From Psychrobacter sp. NZS113 (GTDB lineage Bacteria > Pseudomonadota > Gammaproteobacteria > Pseudomonadales > Moraxellaceae), in contig NZ_JADYWL010000003.1 in the NCBI RefSeq assembly GCF_015864825.1, positions 62,001 through 126,000 on the forward strand: 64,000 bases of DNA, in the 5' to 3' direction. The translations under genes and the position numbers were made by a program. The notes under the pieces were generated by a model that was not told the DNA's origin, searched no databases, and was given only the letters and a program-made list of their open reading frames with translations. Of the stretch, positions 25,844 to 33,874 are shown piece by piece (positions within the stretch are counted from its first letter, which is position 1; each line of letters begins with the position of its first letter).

Positions 25844-26866
25844 ATGACCAACGCTTTTGTATTTAATGATGATGCCATTTTATGCCGTCAGACCCCTAAT
25901 GGTTGGTGGCCTTTACAGCTTCAATTACCACCATTCAACAATGAAAATGCAGCAAGCAATGACTATCAGCAAGCCTATCAAGTGGGTCGTGTAACCCTAG
26001 TCCCAAGCCTAGCACCAAGTCATTGGCAATCAACGGCTCATTCCAGTGGCTCTGAAGGTACTCATGAAAATACTTATAAAAGCCCTCAAGAAAATACCAG
26101 TAAAAGCGCCGAGAGTTTGGTCAATTCCGAAATAGAGAATAAACATACTTTTACTGCACAAGCGGCCAGTGCGATTACTTATGATTATGCTGTGGCATAT
26201 AATATTGCAATGCCTATTATTGATGAAAGCGATGAAAGTAGCGGTAATGCCTTTGTTCCTTATCGTCAGCTAATGACTCATCTGCCAGTTGCTTTATCAG
26301 ATCAAATTAGCCAAGCGATACAGCTATTAAGCTGGCAAGCAGATACACAGTTTTGTAGTCGCTGCGCAAGTCCTACCGTACATGCTGATCAAGGCGAACG
26401 TGCCATGGTCTGCCCAGTATGTCGATTACGTCAGTATCCTCGTGTGCAACCTTGCGTCATTACTGCTATTACCCGACCCAATCCTGCGACTGGTGAAATG
26501 CAAATTTTACTCGCGCACCATCACCGTCATGGTCAGCCAACTATGGCGCCTATGTATGGTTTAATTGCAGGTTTTGTGGAGGTTGGAGAGAGCCTTGAAC
26601 ATGCGGTGGTACGCGAAGTTGCAGAAGAAGTGAATATCGGCGTGTCAGATATTTGCTATGTGAGTAGCCAGCCATGGCCGTTTCCTTCTAACTTAATGCT
26701 AGGTTTTCGGGCATCTTATGCCAGTGGTGATATCATCATTCAAGAAGAAGAGCTGGCACATGCTGACTTTTTTGATGTATCCAACCTGCCTAGAATACCG
26801 CCAAAAGGCAGTATTGCCCATGAGCTCATTGCGCAAATTATGTGCGAACAAGGTATGCCACTTTAA
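25844..26866 (+). CDS. nudC: NAD(+) diphosphatase / NADH pyrophosphatase
   Basis: Nudix hydrolase cleaving NAD(H) to NMN(H) and AMP, and in E. coli removing NAD caps from RNA. A zinc ribbon (FCSRCASP and MVCPVCR) precedes the Nudix box (GFVEVGES followed by REVAEEV), and SQPWPFPSNLMLGF is the NudC-specific signature after the box. 340 residues is longer than E. coli NudC (257) because of an insertion of low-complexity residues near 50-100 (Ser, Glu, Asn-rich). The frame is open from a GTG at 25796, but the ATG at 25844 gives the normal N-terminus MTNAFVF. Single-gene unit. Confidence 0.92.
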   Translation: MTNAFVFNDDAILCRQTPNGWWPLQLQLPPFNNENAASNDYQQAYQVGRVTLVPSLAPSHWQSTAHSSGSEGTHENTYKSPQENTSKSAESLVNSEIENKHTFTAQAASAITYDYAVAYNIAMPIIDESDESSGNAFVPYRQLMTHLPVALSDQISQAIQLLSWQADTQFCSRCASPTVHADQGERAMVCPVCRLRQYPRVQPCVITAITRPNPATGEMQILLAHHHRHGQPTMAPMYGLIAGFVEVGESLEHAVVREVAEEVNIGVSDICYVSSQPWPFPSNLMLGFRASYASGDIIIQEEELAHADFFDVSNLPRIPPKGSIAHELIAQIMCEQGMPL

Positions 26867-27044
26867 CTTTTTACTCTTTAACGCTGACTACAGTCGAAGC
26901 CGTTTACACCGTAACCATTTACAAGTGCTTTGACTGTATCTATTCTAATACTCTCCACAAAACTCAAATTAGCAAAGAAAACGCATGCAGGTACTACATA
27001 CACATTGTAGACCAAACGAGTTTGATACGGCTGAGTTTTGGGTT

Positions 27045-27053
27045 TGGTATAAT
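27045..27053 (+). promoter_or_regulatory. Extended -10 promoter element before the RnfB-like gene
   Basis: TGGTATAAT (27045-27053) is an extended -10 box (TGn then a consensus TATAAT). No good -35 box sits at the right distance, as is normal for extended -10 promoters. It favours the ATG at 27091, preceded by AAGGT, over the ATG at 27052, which would overlap the -10 box. Confidence 0.55.
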
Positions 27054-27090
27054 GTCAGCACTTATCACTGATAGCAAGGTCATTAATTCA

Positions 27091-27942
27091 ATGCAAAGTA
27101 GTACTACCATCCGCTTAGTCAATTTACCCATATTGTTTGATACATTGAGTTTAGAAACACTACCGGCGGATATACAAGCACAAATCTCGCATATTGATGC
27201 TTGTCTACCGCAAACACAATGTGGGCTTTGCGAGCATCCAGATGGTTGCTTGCCATATGCCGCTGCTATCGTGCTAGAGGGTGAGTCGTATAATAAATGC
27301 GTGCCTGGCGGTCAACCCGTTACTGATGCAATCGCGCAAATTATCGATATCGATATCGATATCGATATCAATAGTCATGAAGCGAAACTGATAGCGGCGC
27401 CTTCTCAGTGGCCAATAGACGCCACCTCTGAACGCCCAACAGAGGTACGTGCTGTTATCCGGGAAGATGACTGTATTGGCTGTACCAAATGCATCCCTGC
27501 TTGCCCAGTGGATGCCATCGTCGGTACTGGCAAGCACATGCATACTATCTTTACTGACTTGTGCACCGGCTGCGAGCTGTGTATCGCTCCTTGCCCTGTC
27601 GACTGCATCGATTTAGTCACTGTTGAACGTGACATCTCTGAGCCTGAACGAATAGCAGAGCAAGAAGATCTAAGACAGCGATATCACACTCACTTAAGAC
27701 GCGTCACCGAACAGCTTGCTGATAGTAGCAACAGTAGACCCGTGGTCAGTATGGTCGAAGCAAAGCTAAACAATGCCGCCAGTCAGTCTTTAGATATCAG
27801 CGAAGCGCAAGCCAAAAATACCATTGCAGCAGCCAAGCTACGCAGTAAAATCAAAAAGCTCGAAAAACAATTAAGCGTCCGTGCAAATGCTCAAAAGCAA
27901 GCTGACCTTGAAGCGCTACAAGCGGAACTGTCACAGCTTTAA
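27091..27942 (+). CDS. RnfB-like ferredoxin, soluble form
   Basis: Iron-sulfur protein of 283 residues. Residues 27-67 carry an RnfB-type cluster motif (LPQTQCGLCEHPDGCLPYAA, then CVPGG); two 4Fe-4S motifs follow, CIGCTKCIPACPVDAI and CTGCELCIAPCPVDCI. In Rnf/Rsx complexes this subunit passes electrons across the membrane through its N-terminal helix, but that helix is absent here and no rnfACDGE genes are in the window. The C-terminal 80 residues are an extra charged, probably helical tail. Immediately downstream is nth, which also adjoins rnf genes in other gammaproteobacteria. Likely a soluble electron carrier; the partner is unknown. Confidence 0.75.
   Translation: MQSSTTIRLVNLPILFDTLSLETLPADIQAQISHIDACLPQTQCGLCEHPDGCLPYAAAIVLEGESYNKCVPGGQPVTDAIAQIIDIDIDIDINSHEAKLIAAPSQWPIDATSERPTEVRAVIREDDCIGCTKCIPACPVDAIVGTGKHMHTIFTDLCTGCELCIAPCPVDCIDLVTVERDISEPERIAEQEDLRQRYHTHLRRVTEQLADSSNSRPVVSMVEAKLNNAASQSLDISEAQAKNTIAAAKLRSKIKKLEKQLSVRANAQKQADLEALQAELSQL
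27343..27369 (+). repeat. In-frame ATCGAT repeat in the RnfB-like gene
   Basis: Alternating ATCGAT units (27343-27369), about four and a half copies, encoding alternating Ile and Asp. A second six-base repeat in a coding region of this window (see 7675-7710); slippage would change length, not frame. Confidence 0.85.
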
Positions 27943-28058
27943 TGAAACCATAGACATTTCATGCAATGAGTAAGTGTGCGAACACAACCAATACCACTTG
28001 GATAATTTGATAGCCAACAGTTTGAATAACTGACCGCCAAAATAGTAGTAAAGATACC

Positions 28059-28754
28059 ATGAGTAAAACCGTCAAACATAAAACCGCCGATACGCCGCCA
28101 TCAAGACGAATGCCCAATCGTGACGTGCGCCCATTTTTTGAGAAGCTGGCAGCGACCATTGACGAACCCGTCACCGAACTCAATTATGACAGTAACTTTG
28201 AGTTGCTGATTGCGGTGATATTGTCCGCACAGGCAACGGATGTGAGTGTCAATATTGCTACCCAGCAGTTGTATCCGGTAGCGAACACGCCTGAAGCAAT
28301 ATTGGCGTTAGGTGAAGACGGTCTAAAATCTTATATCAAAAATATTGGCTTATATAATGCCAAAGCTAAAAACGTCATCAAAACGTGTAGTGATTTGATT
28401 GAGAAATTTAATAGCACCGTTCCTGATAATCGCAAAGATTTAGAATCACTAGCGGGCGTTGGGCGTAAAACCGCCAATGTGGTGTTGAATACTGCTTTTG
28501 GTCAACCAACCATGGCAGTCGATACTCATATCTTTCGAGTGGGAAATCGCACTGGTCTCGCCACTGGTAAAAACGTGCTAATCGTTGAAAATAAATTGGT
28601 TGAACGCATACCCGATGATTTCATAGTCGATGCCCATCATTATCTTATTTTACATGGGCGTTATACCTGTCAAGCACGCACACCCAAATGCGGTGCTTGC
28701 CCTGTCTATGAAGAGTGCATGTTCAAAGACAAAGCCACATTTTTAGAATTATAA
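28059..28754 (+). CDS. nth: Endonuclease III
   Basis: Bifunctional DNA glycosylase/AP lyase that removes oxidised pyrimidines. The helix-hairpin-helix LAGVGRKTANVVLNTAFG holds the catalytic Lys, VDTHIFRVGNRTG holds the catalytic Asp, and a C-terminal 4Fe-4S cluster (Cys in CQARTPKCGACPVYEEC) follows. 231 residues includes about 20 extra at the N-terminus (E. coli 211). Gap of 116 bases after the RnfB-like gene, with no terminator, so they may be co-transcribed. Good confidence. Confidence 0.95.
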   Translation: MSKTVKHKTADTPPSRRMPNRDVRPFFEKLAATIDEPVTELNYDSNFELLIAVILSAQATDVSVNIATQQLYPVANTPEAILALGEDGLKSYIKNIGLYNAKAKNVIKTCSDLIEKFNSTVPDNRKDLESLAGVGRKTANVVLNTAFGQPTMAVDTHIFRVGNRTGLATGKNVLIVENKLVERIPDDFIVDAHHYLILHGRYTCQARTPKCGACPVYEECMFKDKATFLEL

Positions 28755-28877
28755 TGACCATTGATTGTTTGCCGTTTGATCAATATGTGTTTTACTTTTA
28801 TGGACAGATAGAATGTTGATGCTGTGATGACATGATGTCTTTTCTTTATAAAAGATACTTTCAAATAAGGGTGCCAC

Positions 28878-29474
28878 ATGCATACGATTACCGCGCTAGT
28901 GTTTGATGATTTTGAAACCTTAGATTTATTCGGACCTATTGAGATGTTTGGAAGCTTACCTGAGCATTATCGTATTCAATTTACCTCGATGGCTGGTGGC
29001 ATCATCCGCAGTAAGCATGGCGTGCTTATGCAAACAATCGCTGTCAGCGAGTTAGCTCATCAGACTGATATTGTCTTAGTACCAGGCGGACTTGGTACGC
29101 GGCAGCTAGTCTACAACCCCTCCTTTTTGCAAACGCTAATAGCCCTCACTGATGAGGCTGACTGGGTACTTAGCGTCTGTACTGGTAGCGCCTTATTGGC
29201 GAAAAGCGGTGTATTAAACGGCAAGCGTGCCACCTCTAATAAACTGGCATGGCAATGGGTGATTTCTCAGTCGGATCAAGTTGATTGGGTCAAACAAGCA
29301 CGCTGGGTCATCGATGGTAAGTTTTATACTTCGTCAGGGGTTAGCGCAGGCATGGATATGGCACTTGGTTTCATCGCTGATAGACATGGCGTCGATAGAG
29401 CCCACCAAGTCGCGCAACATACTGAATTTCGTTGGCAAGAAAATAGCCATGTTGATGACTTTTACCGCCCTTAA
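28878..29474 (+). CDS. DJ-1/PfpI family protein
   Basis: Protein of 198 residues with the DJ-1 fold: a nucleophile-elbow Cys in SVCTGSALLAKSG (near residue 98) and ARWVIDGKFYTSSGVSAGMD. It is the GATase1-like group without a DNA-binding domain, related to isonitrile hydratase and ThiJ-type proteins. A general stress or glyoxalase-like role is possible, but no substrate can be inferred. Stands alone between nth and metK. Confidence 0.85.
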   Translation: MHTITALVFDDFETLDLFGPIEMFGSLPEHYRIQFTSMAGGIIRSKHGVLMQTIAVSELAHQTDIVLVPGGLGTRQLVYNPSFLQTLIALTDEADWVLSVCTGSALLAKSGVLNGKRATSNKLAWQWVISQSDQVDWVKQARWVIDGKFYTSSGVSAGMDMALGFIADRHGVDRAHQVAQHTEFRWQENSHVDDFYRP

Positions 29475-29637
29475 TCCATCACCAGTTACCTCATAACACC
29501 ATCCATTGCTAGAGTTTTACCTCGATACACGGTAAAATATGCTAATTTTTTTGATTCGTTTTCATCTTTTATTTTTCTATACATTTAATAATGACTGAGT
29601 TCGTCAACTACAGTCCCTGCAATTAAGCGACCCTATT

Positions 29638-30804
29638 ATGCGCGAATACAACTTATTTACCTCAGAATCTGTGAGCGAAGGCCATCCTGATAAAATGGCT
29701 GATCAAATATCAGACGCTATTCTTGATGCTATCTTACGTGAAGATTTACATGCACGCGTAGCCTGCGAAACCTTAGTTAAGACGGGCGCAGTAATCCTTG
29801 CAGGTGAAATCACCACGACGGCAAATATTGATTTAGAGCGTCTCGTTCGTGACACCGTAAATGGCATTGGCTATCACCATTCAGATCTAGGGTTTGATGG
29901 CGAGACTTGCGCAGTGATTAACATGCTCGGCAAACAATCTCCTGAGATTGCTCAAGGTGTCGATCGTAGCGATCCTGAAGAGCAAGGTGCAGGCGATCAA
30001 GGTTTGATGTTCGGATATGCCAGTAATGAAACCGAAGTGTTGATGCCAGCCCCTATCGAGTATGCTCATCGTTTGATGGAGCGTCAGTCTGAGCTACGCC
30101 GCGCAGGAGATCTTCCTTGGTTACGCCCAGATGCCAAAGCACAAGTTACGCTAAAATACGATGGTAATAAACCTGTAGCGATTGATGCAGTGGTATTATC
30201 AACGCAACATGATCCTAGTATTTCACAAGCTGATCTTCAAGAAGCGGTCATGGAATCTATCATCAAACAGGTATTGCCAGCTGAGCTTCTACATGCCGGT
30301 ACGCGCTATCATATCAATCCAACTGGTAAGTTTGTGATTGGCGGCCCTGTTGGTGATGCTGGCCTGACTGGTCGTAAAATCATTGTTGATACTTACGGCG
30401 GTATGGCTCGTCATGGCGGTGGTGCTTTCAGTGGCAAAGATCCTTCAAAAGTAGATCGCAGTGCGGCTTACGCGGTACGTTATGTGGCAAAAAATATCGT
30501 TGCAGCCGGCCTTGCTGATCGCTGTGAAGTACAAGTCAGCTACGCGATTGGTGTCGCTGAACCGACTTCTATCTCTGTCAATACGTTTGGTACTAGCAAA
30601 ATCAGTAACGATGAAATCATTCGTCTGATTCGTACGCATTTTGATTTGCGTCCTTATGGTATTACCCGCATGCTGAACTTATTACAGCCAATGTATCAGC
30701 AAACTGCAACCTTCGGCCATTTTGGTCGTCAAGGTTCAGAAACTGCCTTTACATGGGAAAAAACAGACAAAGCTGAAATCTTGAAAGCAGATGCTGGTTT
30801 ATAA
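29638..30804 (+). CDS. metK: S-adenosylmethionine synthetase
   Basis: Makes SAM from ATP and methionine, cytosolic, essential. Signature motifs are present: the N-terminal [20 protein letters not shown], the ATP-binding [12 protein letters not shown] and the P-loop-like [19 protein letters not shown]. 388 residues, normal length. No SAM riboswitch is visible in the 163-base upstream gap; control is not clear from sequence. A DUF3144 gene follows 71 bases later and may be co-transcribed. Confidence 0.97.
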   Translation: MREYNLFTSESVSEGHPDKMADQISDAILDAILREDLHARVACETLVKTGAVILAGEITTTANIDLERLVRDTVNGIGYHHSDLGFDGETCAVINMLGKQSPEIAQGVDRSDPEEQGAGDQGLMFGYASNETEVLMPAPIEYAHRLMERQSELRRAGDLPWLRPDAKAQVTLKYDGNKPVAIDAVVLSTQHDPSISQADLQEAVMESIIKQVLPAELLHAGTRYHINPTGKFVIGGPVGDAGLTGRKIIVDTYGGMARHGGGAFSGKDPSKVDRSAAYAVRYVAKNIVAAGLADRCEVQVSYAIGVAEPTSISVNTFGTSKISNDEIIRLIRTHFDLRPYGITRMLNLLQPMYQQTATFGHFGRQGSETAFTWEKTDKAEILKADAGL

Positions 30805-30875
30805 AATCCTTGCTTTAACTTATTTACAAACCGTTTTTAGAAAATTCATTTACTGATACTTATTAGGAGCAGCTC

Positions 30876-31232
30876 ATGTCTCAAGACACGACTCAAGGCA
30901 ACGAAGTTGATACCAACGTTGAGATTACCCCTGAAATGCAGGCATTTTACCAACGTGCTGATGCCATCATTGGTATCGCAAACAGCCAGCTAGGCCCTGA
31001 AGCACATTCAGGACAAGTAGGCGCTTCTTTATTGTATGCAGCCGCCCGTTATAGCGCGTCAGTCGCTTCTATCGGGTTTGTCAAAGGCGATGATTTTGCC
31101 AAAGAAAAAGATGATATCGTTGAGTTCTATGTGAAGCAATATCGCCAAATGCTAAGCGACAACCTAACGGATTATGCGCAGAACTTTGATAAATATGTTC
31201 AGCTTAATCAAGATGACAAAGCTGCTAAATAG
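30876..31232 (+). CDS. DUF3144 family protein
   Basis: 118 residues, no signal peptide, with FYQRADAIIGIANSQLG (near residue 24) and SLLYAAARYSASVAS, features I associate with DUF3144, a small proteobacterial family of unknown function. The protein is mostly helical. AGGAGC lies before the ATG. It follows metK and ends before a strong terminator, suggesting one transcript with metK. Confidence 0.7.
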   Translation: MSQDTTQGNEVDTNVEITPEMQAFYQRADAIIGIANSQLGPEAHSGQVGASLLYAAARYSASVASIGFVKGDDFAKEKDDIVEFYVKQYRQMLSDNLTDYAQNFDKYVQLNQDDKAAK

Positions 31233-31292
31233 TACAGTAGCGTTTCGCTAAATTTTACGAAGCTATAAAAACTATTACAGTAATAAGAATTG

Positions 31293-31324
31293 AACCCAAG
31301 CTTATGATTAAGCTTGGGTTTTTT
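31293..31324 (+). terminator. Rho-independent terminator after the metK operon
   Basis: AACCCAAGCTTA (31293-31304) and TAAGCTTGGGTT (31309-31320), a 12-base perfect stem with a four-base loop, followed by TTTT. Confidence 0.92.
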
Positions 31325-31460
31325 GTTCATCATGATTTAGTAGATGACTGCTCATAAATAGGCTACTATGGATTGAAACCACTTGATTCATAACATGGTT
31401 GAAGCTGACTATCGATAACAGGGATTTATCGAACTTTATCTTCTATAAGGACATATTATT

Positions 31461-31802
31461 ATGAACCACTTATTCAAATCATGGCGATCATGCATATCAT
31501 TATTAGGCTTATCCGCAGCAGTCGCGTTAACTGGCTGTAGCAATATCCAAAGCATTGATACGCCTGATACATCCACATACCCTATTCATAGCACTGAACA
31601 TCATCAACCGATGTCTAGCGACAATCCTTTTACCAAATGCCCGCCCTATAATCCTGAGCAAACGATGTGTACCGCTCAATATGATCCTGTCTGTGTCAAA
31701 GTGAAAACTGATTCAGGATTTAACTATCGTACTGCGGGCAACTCATGCTCAGCATGCGGTACAACGACGGCATTAGGCTATATGAAAGGACAATGCTCAT
31801 AA
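31461..31802 (+). CDS. Small lipoprotein with Kazal-like domain
   Basis: 113 residues. The signal peptide ends in the lipobox ALTGC (Cys near residue 26), so the mature protein is lipid-anchored. After a Ser/Thr/His-rich linker comes a six-Cys module: KCPPY, MCTAQYDPVCVKV, NSCSACG and GQC at the C-terminus, matching the Kazal serine-protease-inhibitor pattern (PVC, six Cys). Bacterial Kazal-like proteins are little studied and may block proteases from hosts or competitors. The gene stands alone, with an AGGA-type site upstream of the ATG. The Kazal call is by pattern. Confidence 0.75.
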   Translation: MNHLFKSWRSCISLLGLSAAVALTGCSNIQSIDTPDTSTYPIHSTEHHQPMSSDNPFTKCPPYNPEQTMCTAQYDPVCVKVKTDSGFNYRTAGNSCSACGTTTALGYMKGQCS

Positions 31803-31957
31803 CCTTGCATATATAGTCAGTCCTCTATAAAAAAGTGACAGCGTTAACCTCGCTTAGCCTACTATTAGTAGCATTTGCACTCGATTTACTTGTATTCAAG
31901 TTATATTGAATCGACTATAGATAATCTATATTAAAATAAAAATAGCTGAATCATATA

Positions 31958-31991
31958 AAAAGCCCCCACTCAATCATAAGTGGGGGCTTTT
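31958..31991. terminator. Bidirectional terminator
   Basis: AAAAGCCCCCACT (31958-31970) and AGTGGGGGCTTTT (31979-31991), 13-base perfect stem, eight-base loop. It closes the minus-strand BCCT gene and can also serve the Kazal-like lipoprotein gene. Confidence 0.93.
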
Positions 31992-32018
31992 AAATATCAC
32001 TTTCGATTAACGTACCAC

Positions 32019-33674
32019 TTAATTTTTAGAGTCTTCAAGATCAAGCGGGCCTGTTAGCAAATCCTCGTCACGGAACTCGTTGGCTGAGTTGTGCTCTGCT
32101 GACTCTTCGGTGACGAACCATTGCTGATTACGATATAGTATTAGGCGATCTCGACTCAAGCCTCGTATTAGCGAGTACATCATAACAACGATGACGATAG
32201 CAAAAGGGAAACCTGAAACGATAGAGGCTGCTTGCAACGCACTCAGACCACCTGCTGTCAACAGTACGGCTGCAATAACACCCTCCGTACCCGCCCAAAA
32301 TAGACGCTGAATCTTTGGTGGATTGGCATCGCCACCAGAGGTCAGCATATCAATGACGAAACTTGCCGAATCTGACGACGTCACAAACCACAATACAATC
32401 ATCACAACAATGAGTAAGTTCACAGCTGAGGTCAATGGATAAGATTCCATCAGCTTGAAGATAGCGCTGCCAGTATCGGTTTGTACTGCTTCGATAAGAC
32501 CAGGACTCACCATACTAGGATCAGCTGCTGCCATTAGCTCCATATGCACCGCAGAACCACCGAAAGCGGTAAACCATAAGAACAAAATGGTAATAGGGAT
32601 CAATAACACCCCTAATATAAACTCACGAATAGTACGGCCGCGAGAAATACGAGCAACGAATACACCAACGAATGGTGACCAGCTTATCCACCATGCCCAA
32701 TAGAATATCGTCCATGAAGACTGCCAGTTTTCTTCACCTCTATAAGACTCTGTCCATAGACCTAACGGCACAATTTGATGTAAATAGTTGCCGATGTTTT
32801 CGACAAAGCTATTAAAAATAAACTGCGTAGGGCCTAAGATAATCACAAAGCTCAGTAGCACGACGGTGAACAAAATATTGATATCGCTTAAACGCTTGAT
32901 ACCTTTATCCAGTCCCATAAACAGTGACAATGCTGATAATACCGTAATCAAGCCAATGAGAATAACCTGAACGGTCGTGTTATTAGGAATACCAAATAAA
33001 GTCTCAAGACCTGAGTTGATCTGTAATACACCTAAGCCAAGCGTCGTCACGACACCAAACATCGTACCGAACACGGCTAGCGTGTCTACCGTATGACCCC
33101 AGCCACCATATATTTTTTTGCCCAATATAGGGTATAGGGTTGAGCGGATGGCTAATGGCAAACCCACTCGGTAATGGAAGTAAGCCAAGGACAAAGCGAC
33201 CATACCGTAGAGCGCCCACACATGTAAGCCGTAATGTAGAAACGATATATTCATCGCCTGTTTGGCGGCAGCAACCGTTTCAGCTTCTCCTAATGGCGGC
33301 GCCATAAAATGGTACAACGGTTCAGCTGTTCCCCAATAAAGCAGCCCGATACCAATACCGGCTGAAAACAGCATACCAATCCAAGACACTAGGTTGTATT
33401 CTGGTTTTTCATTTTGATGCCCAAGCCTGATATCGCCATAACGACTAAATATCATATAGATGCTCATTACCAACGTTAAGTTGACAACCACAATAAAAAA
33501 CCAGCCAAAGCGTAAAGACACAAAGGCTTTTGCGTGGCCAAAGACCAGCTCTGCTTGCTCGCTAAAGAGCGCGCCGAAGATAATAAACGCAAGAATTAAC
33601 AACGCTGAAGTTAAAAACACGGGTTTACTTACCCGCGGAAAAGGGCCTAATCGACCAACTTTCACATGATCCAT
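32019..33674 (-). CDS. BCCT family transporter (betaine/choline/carnitine)
   Basis: Inner-membrane uptake carrier of 551 residues with 12 hydrophobic segments. The family motifs are GIGIGLLYWGTAEP (the glycine-rich stretch of segment 3, which in sodium-coupled carriers reads GxGIG) and the Trp box WTIFYWAWWISWSPF. It imports osmoprotectants such as betaine or choline for salt and cold tolerance; the exact substrate is not determined by sequence. The N-terminus MDHVKVGRLGPFPRVSKPVF is identical to that of the paralogue encoded 200 bases upstream. The two genes are separated by a terminator at 33765-33802. Confidence 0.92.
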   Translation of the reverse strand: MDHVKVGRLGPFPRVSKPVFLTSALLILAFIIFGALFSEQAELVFGHAKAFVSLRFGWFFIVVVNLTLVMSIYMIFSRYGDIRLGHQNEKPEYNLVSWIGMLFSAGIGIGLLYWGTAEPLYHFMAPPLGEAETVAAAKQAMNISFLHYGLHVWALYGMVALSLAYFHYRVGLPLAIRSTLYPILGKKIYGGWGHTVDTLAVFGTMFGVVTTLGLGVLQINSGLETLFGIPNNTTVQVILIGLITVLSALSLFMGLDKGIKRLSDINILFTVVLLSFVIILGPTQFIFNSFVENIGNYLHQIVPLGLWTESYRGEENWQSSWTIFYWAWWISWSPFVGVFVARISRGRTIREFILGVLLIPITILFLWFTAFGGSAVHMELMAAADPSMVSPGLIEAVQTDTGSAIFKLMESYPLTSAVNLLIVVMIVLWFVTSSDSASFVIDMLTSGGDANPPKIQRLFWAGTEGVIAAVLLTAGGLSALQAASIVSGFPFAIVIVVMMYSLIRGLSRDRLILYRNQQWFVTEESAEHNSANEFRDEDLLTGPLDLEDSKN

Positions 33675-33764
33675 GTCGTAATCTCAATTTTTTGGGGTGG
33701 CTACCTTAACAAGATATGCACAAACTATCAAATCTAAGCAGATGCTCATTACAATTGGAAATAT

Positions 33765-33802
33765 AAAAAACCCTAAGATACCTTCGTATCTTAGGGTTTT
33801 TT
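33765..33802 (-). terminator. Seventeen-base hairpin terminator between BCCT genes
   Basis: AAAAAACCCTAAGATAC (33765-33781) and GTATCTTAGGGTTTTTT (33786-33802), a 17-base perfect stem with a CTTC loop. Works for the upstream BCCT gene on the minus strand. Confidence 0.95.
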
Positions 33803-33874
33803 CGAACGTCACTAACGATTAGTGCAAGGTAATCAATAATAAATGCTGCAATAATTATTAATTATCTTCGACTA

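Noticed and set aside
26842..27090. Upstream start of the RnfB-like frame at 26842
   Set aside because: It would overlap nudC and its translated sequence has no RnfB character; an extended -10 promoter lies inside this stretch, and the ATG at 27091 has an SD.
29480..29637. SAM riboswitch before metK
   Set aside because: No SAM-I, SAM-II or SAM-SAH type conserved core could be recognised in this gap.
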